Origin: Saccharomycopsis fibuligera x Saccharomycopsis cf. fibuligera
Lineage: Eukaryota > Ascomycota > Saccharomycetes > Ascoideales > Saccharomycopsidaceae
Length of the DNA stretch: 64,000 nt
Reading direction: 5' to 3'
Assembly: GCA_001936135.1 (NCBI GenBank)
Contig: CP012809.1
Coordinates: 2,343,501-2,407,500 of the forward strand
Shown here: piece after piece, positions 19,951-30,200 of the stretch
How positions within the stretch are numbered: position 1 is the stretch's first letter
Layout of the letters: each line of letters opens with the position of its first letter
Made by a program: the position numbers and the translations under genes
The notes under the pieces: model-generated
Database searches by the model: none
Told to the model about the DNA's origin: nothing
The model's input: the letters and a program-made list of their open reading frames with translations, nothing else

Positions 19951-21753
19951 TCAATATCTAATAACATCTTTCAAATTACCAAAACTCAACACATCGTCAA
20001 TTTTCTTGGTCCCCGTAAGCAACATCGTCAACCGATCGATACCACAGCCCCAGCCACCGGTAGGGGGCATCCCATACTCCATCGCCTTAGTAAAGTTTAC
20101 ATCCGGAATCATAGATATCTCTTCATCGTTGGAGTTCTCTTTGAACGCAAGTTGATTTTGGAAATTTTTTGTCTGCTTAAACGGATTATTTTCTTCCTCA
20201 TACGCATTAATATATTCTTGGCTCTTGATAAACAACTCAAATCGGTTAGCAACTTCGTATGTTCTGTTGCCATTGTACGTTTTCACAAAAGATTTTGAGA
20301 GCGGGGAGCTTTCGATTGGATGGTTAAGGATCATGGTTGGCTTGTCACATAATGGCTCAATAAACTCGCCGGCGAGCTTGTTTAGAAGATTAGGAGTGGA
20401 TATCGCTGATGGCAATGGTAATTTAATCTGTTCGAAATAGGATTTAAGTGAGTCCAAGTTGGACAAGTCTAATGGAAGTGGCACTTTAGTTTGGCTTTCA
20501 ATCGTTGGTATAAACTCTAATAGCTGAAAATATCTTGACTTGATGATGGTATTGTCGTTGTTGATGATAATATTTTGCTGATCAGCAGCATTTTTTTGCT
20601 CAGTTTGCTTGAAATCGTTAAGAAGGTTCTCAACGTTAGTAAGAACCACCTTACCGTCAACATTTTGTGTATTTGCAATGTACTGTTTGATGTTTGAAGC
20701 AATCGCAACTAGCATATTTTCCGTCAATTCAATCAACTGATTCAAATCAGTATAACTTTGATAGAACTCGCAAGTAGTGAATTCAGGATTATGTATCGCA
20801 TCCACCCCTTCATTTCTGAAAACTTTTCCAATTTCAAATATTTTATCTAACCCGCTAATAATCAATTTTTTCAAATACAACTCGGGAGCAATTCTCAAGT
20901 TCAAGTTGACTAAATTTTCCTTTTGGTCTTTTACATGATGTGAGGTGGTTGAGAATGGGTTTGCGTTTGCTCCATTAGCCGAATTGGAGATTATTGGGGT
21001 TTCTACTTCAATGAACCCATGGTTCTCAATTAAAAATTTTCTCATCGAATTAGTTATCAAATGCTTGACCACTAACGGATGAAGAAGTTTGGGATTCGAA
21101 AGATAATGATCCACTTTATAGTTTGGGTATTTGCTAGCAGGATCGATTTCGTTGCTGATTGGCAATAATGAAGCTGAAAGGTTGTTTAACTTGTCAGTGG
21201 AACGCAATGATAATTCACCAGATTTTGTTCTAAACGGAAACCCAATAATGGAAATTGAATCGCCAATTCTCAACTCATCATAACTTTCGATAAATTCTTC
21301 TCTTGATAATAATGAAGCTTTCCCGTTTTCTTTCTGAACTTCGGTAATTGTGTTTAATGAGTAAACTACTTGAAGCTTTTTGAAATCTTGAACCAAATCA
21401 ATAAACAACAATTTTTTGCTAGATTTCCGTATATTAACCACTTTCCCTTCAAGGAGATGCAAATTTTCCAACATTTTTTCGCCGTTAGCTAAATTGCCAT
21501 ACTTTGTAGTGAAGTTAGGAACACGAAGCAAACTTATGTTTGAATCAACACCACTTATTAGCGGTCCTCGCACATTGTCGATAAGCGGATAGTACTTGGT
21601 CAAGTTTTGCTTCACCAATTCCACTCGAGACTGGTATATTTGCTGGTTGAGCTTACTGAGATTCGACGAATGCCTAATTGGGTTAACTGAGCTCAAAGGA
21701 GACTCATGTACGAGTCTCCTTATGCTCTTTGATATCGCTAGCTGTCTGAGCAT
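19951..21753 (-). CDS. MSK1: Mitochondrial lysyl-tRNA synthetase
   Basis: Class IIb synthetase charging mitochondrial tRNA-Lys. 600 residues. An N-terminal basic, Ser-rich presequence (MLRQLAISKSIRRLVHES) fits import. An OB-fold anticodon-binding domain spans roughly residues 95-200. The catalytic core has motif 1 near the HLITNSMRKFL segment and IEVETPII, motif 2 FRNEGVDAIHNPEFT, and motif 3 with GWGCGIDRLTMLL at the C-terminus. An insertion rich in Asn/Gln (about residues 390-440) lies between motifs 2 and 3. Shares its 3' side with BNA3 in convergent orientation. Confidence 0.93.
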   Translation of the reverse strand: MLRQLAISKSIRRLVHESPLSSVNPIRHSSNLSKLNQQIYQSRVELVKQNLTKYYPLIDNVRGPLISGVDSNISLLRVPNFTTKYGNLANGEKMLENLHLLEGKVVNIRKSSKKLLFIDLVQDFKKLQVVYSLNTITEVQKENGKASLLSREEFIESYDELRIGDSISIIGFPFRTKSGELSLRSTDKLNNLSASLLPISNEIDPASKYPNYKVDHYLSNPKLLHPLVVKHLITNSMRKFLIENHGFIEVETPIISNSANGANANPFSTTSHHVKDQKENLVNLNLRIAPELYLKKLIISGLDKIFEIGKVFRNEGVDAIHNPEFTTCEFYQSYTDLNQLIELTENMLVAIASNIKQYIANTQNVDGKVVLTNVENLLNDFKQTEQKNAADQQNIIINNDNTIIKSRYFQLLEFIPTIESQTKVPLPLDLSNLDSLKSYFEQIKLPLPSAISTPNLLNKLAGEFIEPLCDKPTMILNHPIESSPLSKSFVKTYNGNRTYEVANRFELFIKSQEYINAYEEENNPFKQTKNFQNQLAFKENSNDEEISMIPDVNFTKAMEYGMPPTGGWGCGIDRLTMLLTGTKKIDDVLSFGNLKDVIRY

Positions 21754-22212
21754 GATTTATTGGTGATTTATGTGTGAGGAGAACTGTGTTGCGGCTATCC
21801 AACGGCCCTTTGTGATGATTGCACACTTTTGGAGGCTCGATCTGAAGAGAATTTGAAAAATTCAAGATATTTCCAAAACAGGAAAGCTGCGGAGGACAAA
21901 TAAAACCGAAGTGCGCGTAGTGATATAGGGGCACCCTATACTATAGCATCATGGAGATTGACCCTCTTGATTTTGTGGTGTGGAGATCTACATGGATTTT
22001 TTGTAAAATAGAAAGTATCATATCTTATTGGAAAACATAGTAGAAAAGTTGACAATATAAGTGAATGAAGTGGATAAAGTAAATTGAAGAAATGAATAGT
22101 GCGCTAAATTGCCGCACAAGAATAGAACTGAAAAGTAAAACAAAGTCAAAAAGAAAACACCAGCATATATATCAAAGCAAATCAATCACCTTGATGAAAA
22201 CCCCGAAAAGAT
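21754..22212. other. Region between protease 3' end and MSK1 promoter
   Basis: Tandem minus-strand genes. It contains the MSK1 promoter and the protease 3' UTR. No consensus site recognised. Confidence 0.55.
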
Positions 22213-23445
22213 TTAAACAGTAACAATTTCACTGCTACTGCTGTCGTATTTAGCCTGAGCAATACCAATTTTAGCATCATCAATGTTGTAATAAACATAA
22301 GCGCTTCTCAAGAAACCGTCACCCAAAATGTAGTAATCTGCAGAAGAGCTCATCACACCAACCAAACATTGGTCAGAAGATCCGCTGGCCTTACCGTTCA
22401 AATTGTACAACAAGTCTTTGAATGGCACTTTGATGGTCTTGTCACCAAAAGTGAACTCAAAGTCTTCGCCGGTGGTGGAACATGAAGTAAGGTAGCCACC
22501 AGCTTGTTGGTTATATTCACCGTATTTGGAACCAAAGGTTTTAGCGACGTCTTGTGGAGCGTAGATCAAAGTGGTACCAGAATCCAACAAGGCTGGGTAG
22601 GTTTTGGAGGCAAGCTTAGTGTCCTTGTTAGTGATGCTGTCCAAGTTGACGAAAAATGCTACTGGTTCGCTGGTTTCTGAGCCAGAGTCGTCAATGTTCA
22701 CAATATCCAATTCTTTCAATTCACCATCAAATTTAGACTTGTCAATGGCACCGAACAAAATGGATCCAGAGTCAGCTTCTAACGAGTTCAAGTACAAGGA
22801 GTAAGCAGCCTTGTTGATAATTCCTTGCTTTCTCATTTGGATTGGCAAATTGTCATAAGTAAATGCACCAGATCTTGATTGGGCGGAAGCTTCATTACCT
22901 TTGAAACCCACACCCAAGATGCTTTGACCAACATTTTGCGTAGTAGCGTCACCGAATTCCAAACCAGTCACCGTAGCACCACCGATCTTGATGGTTTCTT
23001 TGGCCCAGTCACCAGAAGCACTAGATCCATCACCGTAGCCAATTTGGAACCCGTCCTTGTCCTTGGAATATGTGGAGGACTTGCTGTGGTCATAAGTACC
23101 GTCATCAGATTGAGTACCAGCACCAGGGACCCACAAATCAGAGGATCCGGTGTCAACATCAACCCTGATTTTTTGGCCAGGAGTACCAATTTCAATATCG
23201 GCTAAATACAAAGCATATTCGTTTTCTAATGGTAAGTTGACCCCAGAGGAAGCAGCAGCTCTGATGCTTCTGTGGCCTTTAGCGATACCGGATAATGTTT
23301 TGTTTTGGGAACCGTATCTAACGACTTGGAAAGACAATTGTGGTGGGGTGATAGATTTTTCAGAAGTAGAGGCAACTGGTGCAGCAGTGGTGACAGAAGT
23401 CAAAGCAGCAAGAACTGATAACAAGATCGTGTTTGAGAATTGCAT
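22213..23445 (-). CDS. Secreted aspartyl protease, candidapepsin-like
   Basis: Pepsin-family (A1) endopeptidase, 410 residues. Signal peptide MQFSNTILLSVLAALTSVTTA, a pro-region to about residue 65, then the mature domain with DTGSS (catalytic D98), flap YGDGS (Y137) and DSGTT (catalytic D288). One cysteine pair, C322 and C360, matches the C-terminal disulphide of candidapepsins. The N-terminal disulphide pair found in most Saps is absent, and I see no Lys-Arg site for Kex2 between pro-region and mature part (only KGHR and SIR). No GPI-anchor tail, so a soluble secreted enzyme is likely. Codon bias is strong, suggesting high expression. Confidence 0.92.
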   Translation of the reverse strand: MQFSNTILLSVLAALTSVTTAAPVASTSEKSITPPQLSFQVVRYGSQNKTLSGIAKGHRSIRAAASSGVNLPLENEYALYLADIEIGTPGQKIRVDVDTGSSDLWVPGAGTQSDDGTYDHSKSSTYSKDKDGFQIGYGDGSSASGDWAKETIKIGGATVTGLEFGDATTQNVGQSILGVGFKGNEASAQSRSGAFTYDNLPIQMRKQGIINKAAYSLYLNSLEADSGSILFGAIDKSKFDGELKELDIVNIDDSGSETSEPVAFFVNLDSITNKDTKLASKTYPALLDSGTTLIYAPQDVAKTFGSKYGEYNQQAGGYLTSCSTTGEDFEFTFGDKTIKVPFKDLLYNLNGKASGSSDQCLVGVMSSSADYYILGDGFLRSAYVYYNIDDAKIGIAQAKYDSSSSEIVTV

Positions 23446-23653
23446 TTTGAAAAAAAAGCAGCGATTGTAAAGTGGAGAATTGAAGTAATGCTAACGAAGA
23501 ATTTGAAATGATTCAAGAATTAAAAAAAAATCAATAAACAGAGATAATAAAAGTCAATAAAAAAAAGCAATGATTGTTATTGTTGGCTTTGTTTTAATAA
23601 TGATAAGATAAATAATACAACCTACATCCTCAGAAAGAAGAAGACCCCATTCT

Positions 23654-23662
23654 CTATTTATA
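23654..23662 (-). promoter_or_regulatory. TATA box of the aspartyl protease gene
   Basis: TATAAATAG on the minus strand, about 210 bp before the protease ATG, in a region with no other TATA of this quality. A strong TATA fits a regulated secreted protease. Confidence 0.6.
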
Positions 23663-24174
23663 CCTGAAAACTGAGCTTTTATCATTCCAACGGTCCAAGC
23701 TATGATAAAAAAGACATTTCCTGTCGATATGCCTATCAGCCAGTCTGCTTCGGCACCAAATTACAATATTGTGAACCACAGTAAATCAGTGCCATACAGT
23801 TGCATGAGTACAAGTTGAAAATTCCGTTTACTGATTTTTTTTTTGTCACTCCAAAAATAAGCCATTGTTCATTGCGTCAGTATAAGGCGATGTAAATTTC
23901 AGTTAACGGAACACTAAAAACTCCTCTGTCGTTGAGTGAGCGTTCAAGAATGAGGATATGTAGTATCCTTTGCTAGAGGAGTTCGTCTTGTCGATTACTG
24001 TTGCTGTTTTGTTAGCTAGTTGGCTAGTTAAAATTTAGACTGCAGTTGGTTCATGCTGGACATTGAGGACGCCGCGGCACCATTTTTTTGCAACATTATT
24101 TTAGTGCTGTTTTCTGGTACGCTCCATAGTGCATAAAAACAAAAGTGCAAAAAAAGTGTTAGAATATATGACGT

Positions 24175-24315
24175 TTCTTGGTATTCTTGGTATTCTTGGT
24201 TGTCTAGTTGTTCTTGAATTCTTGGCCAGCTGCCATTTAGTGCTCTTGATGATGTATTTTCATGTTAAGGACGGCTAAGAACAGTCTCTAGATGGATGCT
24301 CTTGGACGTTCTTGG
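24175..24315. repeat. Cluster of TTCTTGG motifs
   Basis: Five exact TTCTTGG copies (24175, 24184, 24193, 24219, 24309) plus near copies within 141 bp; the first three are spaced exactly 9 bp. Lies 730-870 bp upstream of the protease. Either a short tandem expansion or a factor-binding cluster. Confidence 0.5.
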
Positions 24316-26177
24316 ATGAATCCACCAGGAAAAAGGAAGACTCATACATTACGAAAATTCCTGTACAATATACGGTCGCATGTAAGTACCTTTATGAGTG
24401 GTAAATAAAAAGGCATTCCTGCAACATTATAGGTGTAGTTTTGATATTCGTATCTTCATTCCGGAGAATGCATATATGCACTGGAGCTTTACCAAAAATA
24501 GCACAGCGCGATCATCGATGGCATCGACCGTCTCAAACAATAGCTTATATGCAGAATTGAAAAACGAATAGCACTGAGGTAATTACTTCGGCCAGTAAGT
24601 CTGCAAATGAGAAAGCTTACTGAGGAATGGCACTCTATATTCTTTGTGGCTTTACCTGTGATGGACCAAAATTGTTTGCTGAACCTGTATAGCAGATCTC
24701 ATGATACGAATATAAATATTTGTTGCTTCCTTCTGTATATACATAAACTGATATATGAATCTTGGAATAGATGCTCTGCCAGCTCCACGATTTTTTCTAG
24801 TAACTTAAAATTTCATCAATAAAGCCCAGGAACTCCCAAGTGGCAATATCGGCTTCGTAAAAAGAGCTATACTCAGAAAACAGTCATTAACACCGGGCAT
24901 TTGCCTCGACAATTTCGGCGTGACATGTGAGATCGGTCCAGCGTAACGGGGGACAACATCAACAACAGCTTTAACTTGATTGATTATTTTATTTTCCTTT
25001 GACATCTCTAGCCATTTGGGAATTATAGTTGGGGGTTTTCTTTTGTTTACAAACTCGATGTAATATATTTTAAATATCCGCCGCCGCGATCGACTCACAG
25101 ATTGTTTGATCCCTATCCCATCGCACCAGCATTCCATTCAATGCACTCAATGTATACGATAACAGCGTTTATCCTGCCTCTCGACATCGATCGGTACACC
25201 AGTACTGGGAAGTTTACGGAACCCAAAGCGCGTCGCTGTCGGCGCTTAATACTTGGCGCTTAGCATTTGATTGTCCGCATAGCTTCACTAGCAGATGAAG
25301 AGCTTAAAGTAAACTACGGAACAAAGGTTGCGCTACGAGTATCACTTGTAAACAGCGATGAGGTTAATTTGACATCCCGACCTCCCTATTATACTCACAT
25401 GCTGCCAAGCAATCTAATGGAAAAGTCAATTGGGGGCCGTACGACTGTTTAGGGAAACACCACATTACTGCAATGGGCTCATCATCGACTCCAGAGTTGC
25501 GTGCAAGGAAGCTATGTTGTATTGATGACCAGAACTGTATATGTTCTCACAGCACCATCCCGAACGGGTTGAGCACGCGACCATGTATAAGAAGTTCGAT
25601 ATATATATATATCGAGAAGTCAGAAAAAAAAATTGTTCTGGAAACTGCGGCGTCGTATTGGCCACGTGATCCATATGATAAACACGAGCAGATGCATAAC
25701 CGTGCAGGGGTAGATTTGTAGATGTATCGGCCGTCGTATAATTGCATCGTTACCCAATTTTGTCTAAGTAGCACACCGCAACAGCACAGCATCATAAACA
25801 TAATCAAATGTCAACAAGTCAGTACAGTACACGCATGTTCATGGAGCTAAACAGCGGCATTTACTGGGAGGGTGTAGAAATGATGAGAAATCAACGATAG
25901 TTGACGCTGTGCTAGAAAAGTTTGTTTGACTCTACCCTTTGCGCCACCGTACTTTTGGAAAATATAGGCACGACAATCTCAGGTGTTAAGGGCACTAAAC
26001 AGCAATTAGCAATATATTCCACAATTTTGGACTTTTTTTTGGCGGACATGTCTTACGAAAAATTTAGACTAGTTCAGACTAATTCGTGATAGTTTAAACA
26101 ACTACAATTACAAACCCTCCCCCATAGGGTGTGTGTCTCCGAGAACTTTGGCCTGCCTCAGTGCCGCCTTAGCCCCG

Positions 26178-26195
26178 CGGAATACGCGATTTCCG
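26178..26195. promoter_or_regulatory. CGG-N12-CCG inverted element upstream of Yor1-like gene
   Basis: Arms GCGGAA (26177-26182) and TTCCGC (26191-26196) form a perfect inverted repeat with an 8-bp spacer. Inverted CGG triplets are the typical target of Zn2Cys6 dimers, which control many yeast efflux pumps. It is about 1.06 kb before the transporter ATG, so the link is tentative. Confidence 0.35.
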
Positions 26196-27254
26196 CATTT
26201 TGTCACACGACGGCCGCCATCGCTAACACGCTTGGACGTTGTGACATGTTTTGCCGATCGGCATCTCGAACATGGATATGCTGACCAATCGTCATATATA
26301 ATGTGCGAGCTTCATGGGATCCAAAATTACCATCACTTATAACTTGGCAAATTAATGCATCCCACACTCCACCCTCAAAAATTTTCTGAGTACATTTCTC
26401 AAACAAGAAGATTCAAATTGTGGATCCCTGGTTGCAAAGTAACTCTTTTTCATGATTAACTTTCACCGCGTCCGCTAGAAGCGGCTCTACGAGCGGCGGC
26501 TCTAGAGCTGGTCTCCACCACTGTTTCTCTCTTTAGCCATAACGGAAAATAAAGTTAAAGCCAGCAGATAGAATGTTCGAATTGCAAAAAAAAAAAAAAA
26601 TAACTCAGTTCTCAGTCGTTGTTATAGCAAAAAGTCTGCATCTGAGATAGGATTATAAACTAGCATAGCATCGTTTCGTCTTTCTGCTGCGTTGAAAAAA
26701 ATTCCAAATCTTCCACTTGCTTTTATTGCTATACTAACAAAACATATTTGTTTACTTTCCAGTAAGCACGTAGAAAACATTTGGTCGTTTGCTTGTATGC
26801 TGCATCTTGATTGCTCGCTGCAATGTTGACAATGATCTTTTTTCTAATCCTAGTAAGTCTTGCTACTACTAGCCACATACAGTAACCACAAGCAATACCT
26901 TTGTACCGTCCACTTGGCATATGATTTTGTTTTTCACAGAGTGCGACAAAGAACCTCAACAACCAAATTGGCGAAAACGTCAGAGAAAGAACCATTTGTT
27001 TAGGAAACCGCTGCAACCAAGCCATGCCGCCTTACGCATGCCATATGTGCGGTCATCATGTCCATCTTCAACCCTCTATTGATATGCTAATAAACGCAGT
27101 TACGATATAAATAAACAAACCATTCCTGTTTGCCTATGTTTATCCCACAAAGCAGCTGTTTTTCCGGTGTTTGGAAAGCTTTAAGGTCAAGTTTTTTTGG
27201 TTTTTGTTTTTTTTTTGCCTATTTTTGAGCATTCACAAGAACTCCAAATACTCA

Positions 27255-30200
27255 ATGAAAGAAAACACGACTGATTCCTCAATGACCGCCGGGTCCACCG
27301 ACCGCTTCACAGATTCTTTTAGCAATAATGACCCAGAAAAAGCTGCTCTTGCGGTGCCCCAATTACAAAGGCATCTTCTTACTCCTGTTTTGCGCAAAAG
27401 AGTTCCCCCAATTCCTGACAAGTCCGAAAAGAAACCATGTCCTGAATCGCTAAAGCGCCCGTTGTCATACATCTTTTTCTGGTGGCTTATTCCTCTAATG
27501 CGCATTGGATACAAGAGAACTTTGCAAAACGAGGATTTGTGGACATTGCACGAAGGCGTGAAAGTTAACAACTTGTACAACACTTTCATACATCATATTG
27601 AGAAACAAACCGCAAAAAATAGGGCCAAGGCAAAAAAGGCTAACCCAAATATTTCTGAAGAAGAATTAGACGAAGCAGCATTTACCAAAGTCACTTTGCC
27701 ATTGGCCTTATTTTTGACTTTCAAGTGGAAATACTCAATATCTGTTTTTTTGAAACTATCGTATGACGTTGGTTCCAGTTTGGTGCCATTGCTCACCAAG
27801 CTACTAGTGAACTTCATATCTCTCAAAGCTACTCATGCAAATACACCTTTGGGAAAAGGTATCGGTTACTGTATTGGCCAAGCATTCCTCACATTGGTGG
27901 TTGGTGTTGCTAATACCCATTATGTGAACTTATCCACCGTTTGTGGTTTAGAAGCTAGAGCAATTCTTACCAAAGCATTATTGGAAAAATCATTTAGAAT
28001 TGATGGTAAAGGTAGACAACGTTTCTCAAATGGTAAAATCACGTCTCTTATGGGCGCTGATTTGTCAAGAATAGATATGGCAATTTCATTGCAACCGGTT
28101 TTGATGACCATAATTTTCCCAATCGTTATCACCATTACGCTATTGGTGGTAAACATTGGCGTTGCAGCCCTCGTTGGCATTGGGGTTTTCATTTCCATGA
28201 TTTCGTTGATTAGTTACATGTCAACCATCAGTATCAAAATAAGAGAAAAAGCATCAGTTCATACCGATCAAAGAGTCAGTTTGATTAGTGAAGTGGTCAA
28301 CTCAATGAAGATGATTAAGTACTATGCTTGGGAAAGACCATACCATCAAAAAATTAGAGAGCATCGTGAAATAGAAATGAAACATACTTTCCACTTACAT
28401 TTTATCAGATCTTTCTTCTTGGCAATGGCCGTTGTGTTGCCTATTCTTTGTCCACTTTTCTCTTTCTTAGTTATGAATGCAGTCAGTCCGAACAGAACCG
28501 CTGGTGATATTTTCTCCTCCTTATCGCTTTTCTCACTTTTGACCGAGCATATTGTTTTGGTTCCTATGGCCTTAGGTTACGGCTTTGACGCTTATGTTGG
28601 CTTGAACAGAATTGCTGATTTTTTGAAAGCCAGCGAACACAAGGATACCCCACCAGATGTTGAAAAACAAGAAAAGCTCAACCTTGGATTTAACCTCGAT
28701 AATTCCAAAGCTATTCAAGTCAAAGGTGCAGAGTTCAAGTGGGATGCAATTGAAGCCAAAGAACAAGATGATGCAAATTCTATGCCTGCTGACAATAACA
28801 ATTCTCAGGAAGAACTGTCAGAACCTTTTTCAACCACTACCGCTTTAGCCCATTCCCTTTCCAGAGTGAGTGGCACTGTAGTGGATCCATCCTCTTTTAC
28901 TGGTCTACATAACCTCAACTTCGAAATTGAAAAAGGCGAGTTTGTAATTGTCACTGGCTCTATTGGATCTGGGAAGAGCTCTCTCTTGAATGCGGTTGCT
29001 GGTTTTATGCCAAAAAAGGCCGGTGTTTTGCAAGTTAACGATTCTTTGCTTTTGTGCGGTTATCCATGGGTTCAAAATGCTACTGTGAAGGAAAATGTGG
29101 TGTTTGGTCAACAATATGATGCTATATGGTATCATCAAGTTATCCATGCCTGTGCTTTGGATGCTGATTTGTCAATGTTGCCAGCTGGTGATTTAACCGA
29201 GGTCGGTGAAAAAGGGATTACTTTATCAGGTGGACAAAAAGCTCGTATCAATCTTGCTAGAGCTGTGTATAATAACAGAGAAATTGTTTTGTTTGATGAT
29301 GTGTTGAGCGCTGTTGATGCTAGAGTCGGAAAGCATATTGTTGATAATTGTTTCTTGGGTTTGCTCAAGAACAAAACCAGAGTTTTGGCCACTCACCAAT
29401 TGAGTTTGATTAACCAAGCTGATCGTATTATTTTCTTAAACAATCAAGGTGAAGCAGTTGTTGGTACTCTTGAGCAACTACAAGAGCTGAATGAAGACTT
29501 TGCTAGGTTAATGGAGTTTAGTCATCAATTGGAAGAAGAGATGGAAAAAGAAGATTTTAATGAAATTGAAGAGATTGGCCCCAAAGACGATGAAGATGCA
29601 GATGACATAACAGTGGGCAAAGAGCTGGTTCTAGAAAAAGTTTCAGCAATCCAACATAACAAGAGCGATAGCAAGTATAGAAAAGAGACTGAAATGTGGA
29701 CCAGCGAAGAGGAGCTGGAAAGCGAGTATCAAAATAGATCAAGTAGTGGCAACTTGACCGGGAAAGAAGAAAAAGCTGAAAACAAACTCTCGTGGTTAGT
29801 TTACAAAAACTATCTTACCGCAGCCTTTGGTAGAGCCACTGCTCCTATGGTAGTAGTTCTTTTTGTGGGAATTACTCTTGCCACTTTCTTGCAGTTGTTC
29901 ACCAACACTTGGTTATCTTTTTGGGTTGACAAAAGATTTGAAGGCAAATCTACCGGATTTTATGTTGGTATTTATGTGATGCTTGGGGCAGTGATGCTTC
30001 TATTTACTGTTGGTGAGTTTGGAATAATAGCATTTATCTCCACCACCTCGTCCAAGAACCTCAACCTCAAAGCTGTGAAGAATTTACTTTATACCCCAAT
30101 ATCTTTCATGGACACTACTCCAACTGGAAGAATCTTAAACCGTTTCACCAAAGACACTGACGCTTTAGACAATGAAATGAATGAACAGTTGAGTCTTCTT

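Larger units (their letters stand above)
23446..27254. other. 3.8-kb gene-free divergent intergenic region
   Basis: Longest gap in the window, between the protease (minus) and the Yor1-like transporter (plus). Every open frame in it is short (110 codons or fewer) and none shows a recognisable domain. Holds the protease TATA box, a TTCTTGG cluster (24175-24315), mixed AT-rich and unusually GC-rich patches (25075-25265, 26140-26280, 26465-26515) and a CGG-N12-CCG element (26178-26195). Could be two long regulated promoters, decayed genes, or a centromere core; the sequence alone does not decide. Confidence 0.6.

Noticed and set aside
24805-25137. 110-codon minus-strand frame in the 3.8-kb gap
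   Set aside because: No recognisable domain, no supporting context, and composition unlike neighbouring genes. A decayed gene cannot be excluded.
26729-27025. 98-codon minus-strand frame just upstream of the Yor1-like gene
   Set aside because: Atypical composition and lies where the transporter promoter should be.
27171-27254. Upstream extension of the Yor1-like protein
   Set aside because: In frame but without an ATG; starts at TTG and reads through a T-rich leader, so the ATG at 27255 is preferred.
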